From contig CALVBL010000001.1 in assembly GCA_944325775.1 (NCBI GenBank), forward strand, positions 62,001-126,000: DNA of 64,000 nt, in the 5' to 3' direction. Below, one piece after another: positions 46,358 through 53,999 of this stretch. Below the pieces are notes generated by a model that had not been told where the DNA came from, made no database searches, and worked only from the letters and a program-made list of their open reading frames with translations. Source of the DNA: an uncultured Helicobacter sp. Lineage in GTDB: Bacteria > Campylobacterota > Campylobacteria > Campylobacterales > Helicobacteraceae. Each line of letters begins with the position of its first letter. The stretch's first letter is position 1. A program made the translations under genes and the position numbers.

Positions 46358-47743
46358 ATGATAAAACAAACTTTTGTAAAAGTGATGTTTGCCTTGATAG
46401 GTTCTATAAGCATAGCTCAAGGTCAAGATATTGCTCTGCTTACCCCCATAGATATTAAAAGTGCTTGGGAGATAGTCGTGCTTAATAATGACGCACTCAA
46501 AGCTCAATCCTACAATCTTGAGCGCGCCCAAAAAGTAGCACTAGGCTCAAAACTAAGTTTTTTGCCAGAGATAAATTTTACGGGCGTATATTTGTATTTT
46601 GACCAAGCAGCGACCCATCAACTCATACCACAGAATCTACCTCAAACAGGCACAAACATACCGCCCATAGATTCGCTCCTTACTTCTTTGAGCAAACCTA
46701 TAACATTTTTACAACGCGATGTGATGATAGGGGCTTTTAATATTATTTATCCTCTTTATACTGGTGGGCTGCGCACTTCAGGCATACGCCTTGCAGAAAT
46801 TGCCAAAAAAGATGCACAAGAAGCCTTAAGACTCAAAAAACTTGCAACTTTTGAAGAATTTATCAATATCTATTATGGTGATGTCTTAGCCAAAGATTTA
46901 CAAGAAGTCTTAGAGCAGGATTATGATGCATCTCAACTCCATTACCAAAATGCCCTAAATTTAGAAAGGAGTGGGCAAATTGCGCATATTGAAGTGTTAA
47001 GCTCACAGGTAGCAAGCGACAAAAGCAAGAACAAACTTCATCAAGCGCAGAATGCTTACCAAAGTGCCAACCTTGCTCTTCAAACAGCCCTTAATGCCGA
47101 AAATATGATCCCCTCATCAACCCTTATGCTTTCATCACAACCGCTCAAAGACGAAGAGTATTATGTACAAAAAACTATCGCTAGTTATCCTGTATTGCAA
47201 TCATTTGATCTAAAGATAGAATCTGCCATACAAGCAACTAAGATGGCGCGCTCAACGTTTTTGCCACAAATAGCTGGTATGGGAAGCTACATCATGACAG
47301 ACAAACAAGATTCTCTACTCATACAAGCGATGCCTAGCTGGTATGTAGGTATTGGGGTGCGTATGCCAATCATCACACCAAATGCTAGAATCCAAAAATA
47401 CCAAGCCTCTAAACTCGCACAGCTCGAGCTTGAAAGTCTCAAATCTCAAGCCATTAAGGATTTAACACTTTTGGTTAAAAAGACCTATAAAGAAGCAGTG
47501 TATGCGCGTGAGGAATACAAGAGCCTAGAATCTTCCATAGCCCTTGCCAAAGAAAATCTCAAACTCCAGCAAAACGCCTTTAAACAAGGTATGGCAACAA
47601 GCACACAGGTTATAGATGCACAAAATATGCTCCAAAATGCCATTATTGAGCAAAAAACTATTGCCTACAAGGCAATCATAGCGCTTGCAAAATTGCTTGT
47701 GCTTAGTGATGATATAGAATCTTTTTATCAATATCAACAATAA
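46358..47743 (+). CDS. TolC-family outer-membrane efflux protein
   Basis: A protein of 461 residues with a signal peptide (to about 22). There are two similar halves rich in coiled-coil helices, with YPLYTGGLRTSGIRLAE and, in the second half, FKQGMATSTQVIDAQNML, both typical of TolC-like channels. It is the first gene of a four-gene export operon and is 8 bp before the HlyD-like gene. Expression is probably from a promoter in the 236-bp gap 46122-46357, which has no other feature. Confidence 0.88.
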   Translation: MIKQTFVKVMFALIGSISIAQGQDIALLTPIDIKSAWEIVVLNNDALKAQSYNLERAQKVALGSKLSFLPEINFTGVYLYFDQAATHQLIPQNLPQTGTNIPPIDSLLTSLSKPITFLQRDVMIGAFNIIYPLYTGGLRTSGIRLAEIAKKDAQEALRLKKLATFEEFINIYYGDVLAKDLQEVLEQDYDASQLHYQNALNLERSGQIAHIEVLSSQVASDKSKNKLHQAQNAYQSANLALQTALNAENMIPSSTLMLSSQPLKDEEYYVQKTIASYPVLQSFDLKIESAIQATKMARSTFLPQIAGMGSYIMTDKQDSLLIQAMPSWYVGIGVRMPIITPNARIQKYQASKLAQLELESLKSQAIKDLTLLVKKTYKEAVYAREEYKSLESSIALAKENLKLQQNAFKQGMATSTQVIDAQNMLQNAIIEQKTIAYKAIIALAKLLVLSDDIESFYQYQQ

Positions 47744-47751
47744 GGAATGTA

Positions 47752-48741
47752 ATGAAAAAACAGCAAGTAACACTCATTATAGGCGCATTGGTTCTTGTAT
47801 TTATCGTAATTTGGCTTATTGTGAGTTTTTATAAGGCATACACTCCTAAGCCACAACTCCTGCAAGGACAAATCCAAGCACGAGAGTATAAAGTAAGCTC
47901 TAAAATTGCAGGACGCATAGAATCTATCCTTGTAAAGCGTGGGGATTTTGTCAAAAAAGGGGATTTAATATTTACCATAGAATCTCCAGAATTAGAGGCT
48001 AAACTCATGCAAGCCAAAGCTGGTTATGAGGCTGCTAAAGCTCTCTCACAAGAGGCAAATAAAGGAGCTAGAATAGAAACAATTCTTTCTGCCAAAGATA
48101 TGTATAACAGCGCAAAAGCTATGCGTGAGCTTACAGAAAACACATATAAACGCATTGATGATTTGTATAAAAAAGGTGTAGCAAGCTTGCAAAAACGCGA
48201 TGAATCATACACAGCCTATCAAAATGCAAAATATAATGAAAATACTGCCTACCAACAATACAAAATTGCCCTTGAGGGTGCGACACAAGAGACAAAAGAA
48301 GCAGCTAAACAAAAAGAAATAGCAGCAGCTGGGCAGCTTAGTGAAGTGCAAGCCTATATACAAGATATACAAGCCTACGCACCATCAGATGGAGAAGTTT
48401 CAAATATTTTGCTTTCGGAAGGTGAATTAAGCCCTACAGGATTTCCTGTCGTAATGCTTGTGGATACCAAAGATGTATGGTTGCGTCTTGCTGTCTCTGA
48501 AGAATATTTACATCATTTTCAAATCAATTCTGAATTTAATGCTTTTATTCCAGCATTGCAAAAAGAAATGCGTTTTAAGGTGCGTTATATCTCTGTAATG
48601 GGAGATTTTGCTACTTGGAGAGCGACATCAAGCTCTAAGGGATATGATTTACGAAGTTTTGAGATTGAGGCTTTGCCTTTAGAAAATAATGGTGATTTTC
48701 TTGTAGGTATGAGTGCTGTTATTAGGATTCCTGAAAAGTAA
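47752..48741 (+). CDS. HlyD-family membrane-fusion protein
   Basis: A protein of 329 residues with one N-terminal transmembrane segment (about 7-26). The biotinyl-lipoyl half-domains are SSKIAGRIESILVKRGDFVKKGD-like (residues 46-68) and IQAYAPSDGEVSNI, and a long coiled-coil hairpin lies between. It bridges the inner-membrane permeases and the TolC-like channel. Its stop overlaps the next start (TAATG). Confidence 0.88.
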   Translation: MKKQQVTLIIGALVLVFIVIWLIVSFYKAYTPKPQLLQGQIQAREYKVSSKIAGRIESILVKRGDFVKKGDLIFTIESPELEAKLMQAKAGYEAAKALSQEANKGARIETILSAKDMYNSAKAMRELTENTYKRIDDLYKKGVASLQKRDESYTAYQNAKYNENTAYQQYKIALEGATQETKEAAKQKEIAAAGQLSEVQAYIQDIQAYAPSDGEVSNILLSEGELSPTGFPVVMLVDTKDVWLRLAVSEEYLHHFQINSEFNAFIPALQKEMRFKVRYISVMGDFATWRATSSSKGYDLRSFEIEALPLENNGDFLVGMSAVIRIPEK

Positions 48742-49829
48742 TGAAAAAACTCATTCAGCTTTGGAAATTTCTCACAAGGCGTTTTATTTTATTTTTGTTG
48801 TGCTTTGTATTGCCAATGCTTATTGGTTGGTTTATGTATGAAATCTTTAGTGCTTCAATACCCAAAAACTTGCCTATTGGACTTGTAGATTTGGATAATA
48901 CAACAACAAGTGCAGATGTGCGCTTTAGTATTAATGCTTCTCCTACAATGTATATTCACACTTATTATACCTCCATAGCTCAAGCAAAGCAAGATCTCGC
49001 TACGGCAAAAATATATGCTCTTGCTATCATTCCTCGCAACTTTCAGCAAGATATATATTTAGGCAAGGGGGCTTGTATTGCCTTGTATTATAATGCACAA
49101 TTCGTGCTTATTGGCAAGGCGCTTAATAGTGCTTTTGCTCAAGTGATTGGCACACTTAATGCACAACAATCCGTAGCGCATAATCTCATCGCGGATCAGG
49201 ATATGAAACTCGCTTTAAGCAAAGCTATGCCTATTTTTTCACAGATCATTCCTTTGTATAATGCCAACAACAATTATGCACAATTTCTTTTGACACTTTT
49301 ATTGCCTTGTATGTTACAGATTCTAAGTGCGCTTGCTATGGTGCAACTTCTTAAAAACAGACCATATTCTTTTAAGAGTCTTTTTATACGCTATATAGGA
49401 AACTCTTGTGTATTTCTTATATGGGGCATTTGTATGCTACTTTTTTTAAAAAATTTAGGCTATGAACTGCGTGGTAGCTTAGGCTTACTTATAATGGGCT
49501 TGGCGATACTTATGCTTGGCATTAATGGCGTGGTTGTTTTTTTGCAGTCTATTCTTTTAGACATAAAAAAATCTATCGGTGTTATCGCTGTCTATACCGC
49601 ACCTTCATTGGCATTTGCTGGGGTAACATACCCACAAAATTCTATGAATCTTATCGCTCTTATATGGAGTAAGTTTCTTCCTATTTCAAGCTTTATGGAG
49701 CTCTATGTGCAACAGGCTAATTACGGTGGTAGCGTGAGTGGAGCAATGCATATTTTGCTGCAAATGTGCATATTTCTCATCTTTTTTGTGTTAGGAAGTA
49801 TTATATACACCCAAAGGAAAACACAATGA
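48741..49829 (+). CDS. ABC-2 type transporter permease, first
   Basis: A protein of 362 residues with one N-terminal helix (FILFLLCFVLPMLIGWFMY), a periplasmic domain (IPKNLPIGLVDLDNTTTS), and five C-terminal helices. This is the YhgE/YhbJ-like ABC-2 layout found in drug exporters. It overlaps the next gene by ATGA. No ATP-binding domain is part of the protein. Confidence 0.85.
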   Translation: MKKLIQLWKFLTRRFILFLLCFVLPMLIGWFMYEIFSASIPKNLPIGLVDLDNTTTSADVRFSINASPTMYIHTYYTSIAQAKQDLATAKIYALAIIPRNFQQDIYLGKGACIALYYNAQFVLIGKALNSAFAQVIGTLNAQQSVAHNLIADQDMKLALSKAMPIFSQIIPLYNANNNYAQFLLTLLLPCMLQILSALAMVQLLKNRPYSFKSLFIRYIGNSCVFLIWGICMLLFLKNLGYELRGSLGLLIMGLAILMLGINGVVVFLQSILLDIKKSIGVIAVYTAPSLAFAGVTYPQNSMNLIALIWSKFLPISSFMELYVQQANYGGSVSGAMHILLQMCIFLIFFVLGSIIYTQRKTQ

Positions 49830-50962
49830 ATCTTCTAAGGGCACTTTTGTGTGAATATAAGGCTATTATAACAAATAGAGTTGTAGTTCTTGTAGTATTT
49901 GTAGGCTCCATGGTATATGGAATCTTGTATCCTATGCCTTATCTCAATGATGTGGTTACAAAGCAAAAGCTCATCGTTGTAGATGAAGATAATAGCACTC
50001 TTTCAAAAGAGTTGATTTTTCTTGTAGGTGCTACTCCACAAATCGAAATTACCTTAGAAGCTCTAAGCATACAGCAGGCAAAAGACGAAATTGAAAGTTT
50101 CCGTGCTAATGGTGTGCTTTTTATTCCCAAAGGCTTTGAATCTAACGCGTATTTGGGAGTTGGCACTATTATTTCATATATGGGTAATGCGTCTTATTTT
50201 CTTATATATGGCGCGATTATTGAGGGCATACACAATGCCATAGATTCTCTTTCTAAAAAAATCTATGCACACCACCATCCTCACGCTCTTAATACCTTTA
50301 GTATAACTTATGAGGCGATACCGCTCTATAATCCGAGCTTAGGGTATATAAACTACGCCTTAGCAGCGGTGCTTGTATTTATCTTACATCAGACACTTAT
50401 TGGAGGAAGCGCGATCCTTACTGCCTACCAAAATAGAATCGCTAAAGATTCTCCCAATGAATACTTTTCTGTGATTAGTGTTTTTTGGCTTGTAAGTATC
50501 AGAATCTTTGCTTTTGGGAGCATATATTGTGTATGGTTTCTTATCTATTTTGGGATTTTGTTCCCTATTTTTGGTGTCAATATACATGCAAGTATAAGTG
50601 ATTTTTGGTGTTTTGGAATAGCCTTTATCATCTGTTGCAGTGCTTGTGGCGTATTGCTTGGTTCATTGCTATATGATGAAAGTTTGCCAACACAAATTAT
50701 TTTTATCTCTTCTATGCCCTTGGTATTTATTATGGGTTTTATTTGGCCCAGCGAACTATTGCCAGATTTCTTACGCAATCTTGCCTATTATATACCAGCT
50801 TATCATGGAATTAGAGGCTTTATCAGCCTTAATCAAATGGGAGCAGAGTTTAGGGCAATAATGCCACATTTTTGGGCTTTGCTTGGGTTGTGGGCTTTTT
50901 GTTTTGTGATGAGTATGTTTGTATTAAGCATTAGACGAAAACGAACAATCCGATCTCTGTGA
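49826..50962 (+). CDS. ABC-2 type transporter permease, second
   Basis: A protein of 378 residues with the same topology as the preceding permease: an N-terminal helix, a periplasmic domain with LIVVDEDNSTLSKEL, and six C-terminal helices with the motif FIMGFIWPSELLPDFLRN. The two permeases probably form a heterodimer. No ATPase gene follows: the next gene (rsmE) is on the other strand. I recall a similar four-gene set without ATPase in H. pylori (HP1489-HP1486). The substrate is unknown. Confidence 0.85.
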   Translation: MNLLRALLCEYKAIITNRVVVLVVFVGSMVYGILYPMPYLNDVVTKQKLIVVDEDNSTLSKELIFLVGATPQIEITLEALSIQQAKDEIESFRANGVLFIPKGFESNAYLGVGTIISYMGNASYFLIYGAIIEGIHNAIDSLSKKIYAHHHPHALNTFSITYEAIPLYNPSLGYINYALAAVLVFILHQTLIGGSAILTAYQNRIAKDSPNEYFSVISVFWLVSIRIFAFGSIYCVWFLIYFGILFPIFGVNIHASISDFWCFGIAFIICCSACGVLLGSLLYDESLPTQIIFISSMPLVFIMGFIWPSELLPDFLRNLAYYIPAYHGIRGFISLNQMGAEFRAIMPHFWALLGLWAFCFVMSMFVLSIRRKRTIRSL

Positions 50963-51103
50963 ATCTAAACTTTGTGTTTTGGCTAGTTTTACACTCAAGC
51001 ATCTTAGATTTAAATGATGTAAGCTTAGAGATTTTTTAAAGGTGTTTCCTAAGTAAGATAATTGCATCCCTCAATCAACATCAAAACCATACATTAAATC
51101 CCA

Positions 51104-51784
51104 TTATAGAATCCTAAGCGCACTTGCAGCAAATATACACGCGCTCTCACTGCGCAGGATAAGCCCTCCAGCTATACTGACTTTGTGAGGTAGCCTCGCG
51201 CGTTCATCGGGGCTAAACCCACCTTCAGCCCCGATGATAATACTCTTATCTCTCAAATTGTGCGCGAGATTTTCATTTCCTAGCACCTCACCGCCAAACT
51301 CCAACGCCACACAATCCTCATAGTGCGATAGCACACTATCTAGATCGGGCAGCACTTCTAGCTCTAGTAACGTGCTTCTGCCGCACTGCTCACAAGAATG
51401 TGTGAGAATCTTATGCAGACGTTCTAGATTCGGACTAAAGGGTTTTTGGGAATATTGCGCGAAAAATAGCGTGAGCTTGGTTATGCCGAGTTCGTTAAGC
51501 GTGGGGAGGGTTTTTTCTACGATTTTGGGATCGACTATTGCCCAGATGATATGCGCTGCGCGCTTAGTCTCTATCGCACAAGGCATGCTATTGATAAGCT
51601 CTAGGCGCGCTTTGTTTCGATCAAGATGCGTGATATGATAGGTGTAGAGATGATTGTCTGTGAGATTGCAGAGCGTGAGTGGGGCGCGCTTGTCGTGGCG
51701 ACGAGCTTTGAAAATATGTGTGTAAGATTCACCCACGATCTCAAGTGTAGGGGCTTTGGCATCGGGGTGATAGACAAAGCGCAT
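51104..51784 (-). CDS. rsmE: 16S rRNA m3U1498 methyltransferase RsmE
   Basis: A protein of 226 residues of the SPOUT class. The C-terminal knot carries IIGAEGGFSPDER and LILRSESACIFAASALRI, the SAM-binding and dimer signatures of RsmE. It methylates U1498 in the decoding region. It follows the small membrane-protein gene by 3 bp. Confidence 0.92.
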   Translation of the reverse strand: MRFVYHPDAKAPTLEIVGESYTHIFKARRHDKRAPLTLCNLTDNHLYTYHITHLDRNKARLELINSMPCAIETKRAAHIIWAIVDPKIVEKTLPTLNELGITKLTLFFAQYSQKPFSPNLERLHKILTHSCEQCGRSTLLELEVLPDLDSVLSHYEDCVALEFGGEVLGNENLAHNLRDKSIIIGAEGGFSPDERARLPHKVSIAGGLILRSESACIFAASALRIL

Positions 51785-51787
51785 CGT

Positions 51788-52246
51788 CTAAAACACCTGC
51801 GTGCTAAGAACGATGAGGGCATACAAGGCGATGTCTATACCATAGAGAATCTTACAAAAACTCACATACCGCTCCATCGCCTCTAAGCTCGTGCGTTTAG
51901 CGATTTTAAGAATCTTGATACGATAGATTTCGCCCCCAAACACCACAAGACAAAAGACAATCATTACGATCGTGCTTGCCTTGAAGCTTTGTGGGCTAAA
52001 AAACAAGATATTAAGCCCGCTAAGCACAGCCACAGAGAGGAGGAAAAATATAAGAGGCATCATAAACCAAATGCGTTTATTAAGCTGCACGAGGTTTTTG
52101 TAAAAAAATAAACTCCAGAGATTGAGCACAAAGGGCAGGATAAAAAAGAGTGAAAAAAAGCTATGATAGAAGTTGAGCTGTCTAAAAGATTCTAAAATCA
52201 TAGGGGTTTGGGCTAGATTCTGGGCGAGGTCTTGTATTTCTTGCAT
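51788..52246 (-). CDS. Small inner-membrane protein, unknown
   Basis: A protein of 152 residues with four hydrophobic helices (around 26-48, 62-82, 92-108 and 130-148). I do not recognise the family. A ribosome site AAGGA lies in front of the ATG. It is directly upstream of rsmE in one transcription unit. Confidence 0.55.
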   Translation of the reverse strand: MQEIQDLAQNLAQTPMILESFRQLNFYHSFFSLFFILPFVLNLWSLFFYKNLVQLNKRIWFMMPLIFFLLSVAVLSGLNILFFSPQSFKASTIVMIVFCLVVFGGEIYRIKILKIAKRTSLEAMERYVSFCKILYGIDIALYALIVLSTQVF

Positions 52247-52395
52247 AGGAATGTCCTTAAAATTTGCTTAGGTAGCGCATTTGGCACTATTAACTTTAAA
52301 ACTTTATTATTACAAATCTTTTTTAACAACAACAAAGTCCAGTTCGCAGAGATTCAAGGGATTTGCGAGATTCTATAGATTCACAAAGGAAGGGA

Positions 52396-53352
52396 ATGAA
52401 CAAACAAGCAGTCGTGCTGTTTAATATGGGGGGACCAAACTCACTTTTTGAAGTGGAGGGGTTTTTGAAGCGACTTTTTAGTGATCCGCATATCCTCAAT
52501 ATCCCCAACACCTTTGCACGCAATATGGTGGCAAATTTCATCACTAGTAAGCGACTGCAAGCAGCTAAATCTAACTATAAAGCTATCGGTGGCGGATCCC
52601 CACTGATTAGACATACTCTAGCTCTCACTAATGTTCTAAATGCACTAGATTCGCAATGTTTTTATACTTATTGTATGCGCTACACACCACCTTTTGCCAA
52701 AGATGTGTTTGAAGATTTGCGTTTAAGAGGAGTAGAATCTCTAGTCCTCTTTAGTATGTATCCTCAATATTCTACTACCACGACCAAATCCTCTCTTGTG
52801 GATATCAAGCAAGCCCTGTGTGAGAGCAGATACAGCCCCAAGATCCGCGTAATCGAGCGGTATTTTAATAATTATCAGTTCTGCGAGCTCATCGTAAAAT
52901 CTATCCAAGAAGCTCTAGGCGATAGGGATCCTAGTGAATTTACCCTGCTTTTCTCCGCACACGCTATCCCTCAATCCCTCGTCAAAAAGGGCGATCACTA
53001 CCCCTATGAGTGTGAGCAAAATATCGCGCTTGTCAAGGAAATCCTTGATACCAAGCAGATTGGCTTCAAGCAGATTCTACATTCCTACCAGTCCAAACTC
53101 GGTCCTATCAAGTGGGTTGGTCCTACAACTCAGAATGTTATCGCCTCACTTACAAACCACAAGGTGCTTGTATTCCCCCTAGCCTTTACGATTGATAATT
53201 CCGAGACAGACTATGAGCTTAGTATCGAGTGTGCGCATATCGCCAAAGAAGCTGGTGTGCGCGAATATATTGTGGCGCGTTGTTTCAACGAAAGAGAGGA
53301 TTTTGCTAAGTTTATCATTTCAATGGCTAAGGGTGCGTTCGCGCAGTCTTAA
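52396..53352 (+). CDS. hemH: Ferrochelatase
   Basis: A protein of 318 residues that inserts iron into protoporphyrin IX. It opens with AVVLFNMGGPNSL. The catalytic region has LLFSAHAIPQSLVKKGDHYP with the active His, and later SKLGPIKWVGPTT and FTIDNSETDYELS with the conserved Glu. The start ATG 52396 has AAGGGA before it; the longer frame from 52363 has none. It leads hemH-thioredoxin-ccsBA, so heme synthesis and heme attachment are linked. Confidence 0.95.
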   Translation: MNKQAVVLFNMGGPNSLFEVEGFLKRLFSDPHILNIPNTFARNMVANFITSKRLQAAKSNYKAIGGGSPLIRHTLALTNVLNALDSQCFYTYCMRYTPPFAKDVFEDLRLRGVESLVLFSMYPQYSTTTTKSSLVDIKQALCESRYSPKIRVIERYFNNYQFCELIVKSIQEALGDRDPSEFTLLFSAHAIPQSLVKKGDHYPYECEQNIALVKEILDTKQIGFKQILHSYQSKLGPIKWVGPTTQNVIASLTNHKVLVFPLAFTIDNSETDYELSIECAHIAKEAGVREYIVARCFNEREDFAKFIISMAKGAFAQS

Positions 53353-53379
53353 AACCTAATCAGCAAAGGAGGTGGGTGA

Positions 53380-53976
53380 GTGAAAACAATCATACACATA
53401 AGCATCATAGGCGTGATAGTGGGGCTTATATTCATAGGGTGCGAGGATGGCAAGGTCGAGCTCTCAAGTGGTAATAAGATAGATACCCAAACACTCAAAG
53501 AAGCAGAATCTATGGACAAGGTAAGCTATGCGGGGCTAGAATCTGTGTTTTTAGACACCAAAACGATCGCCTCTAATGGCAAGCCAATGCTGCTTATCTT
53601 TGGTAAAAATAACTGCACCTATTGTGACAAGCTCAAAGACGATATCAAGGCAGATGCGCAACTCCAAGACCTACTGACAAACCACTTTGCGACATATTAC
53701 ATTAACATCGATTATTCTAAGATTCACCACATAACCTTTGATACTACCAAAGACCCCATACAGATCGCCACTTCTGATCTTGCCAGAGAATATAGAGTGC
53801 GCCCCACGCCGACATTGATTTTTTTAGATTCTACAGGTAGGGCGTTTTTTCTCTATCCGGGCTATATCACCCCTGCAAAATTTCAAGCCCTCCTACAGCA
53901 CACGCGTGAGCTAAAAAATGTAGATTCTAAAGATATAGAATCTCTTACCAATAAGCTTAGTGCGCTGATAGCTTAG
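53380..53976 (+). CDS. Thioredoxin-fold lipoprotein of cytochrome c maturation (HP0377-like)
   Basis: A protein of 198 residues with GTG as start. The lipobox is FIGC at Cys21. The active site is NNCTYCDK (Cys79, Cys82), and the cis-proline is in VRPTPTLIF. Between hemH and ccsBA it matches the position of HP0377 in H. pylori, a reductase that keeps apocytochrome c cysteines reduced. The family position and synteny are convincing; activity is inferred. Confidence 0.83.
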   Translation: MKTIIHISIIGVIVGLIFIGCEDGKVELSSGNKIDTQTLKEAESMDKVSYAGLESVFLDTKTIASNGKPMLLIFGKNNCTYCDKLKDDIKADAQLQDLLTNHFATYYINIDYSKIHHITFDTTKDPIQIATSDLAREYRVRPTPTLIFLDSTGRAFFLYPGYITPAKFQALLQHTRELKNVDSKDIESLTNKLSALIA

Positions 53977-53999
53977 ATTCTACCCACCTTCAAGGAGAT

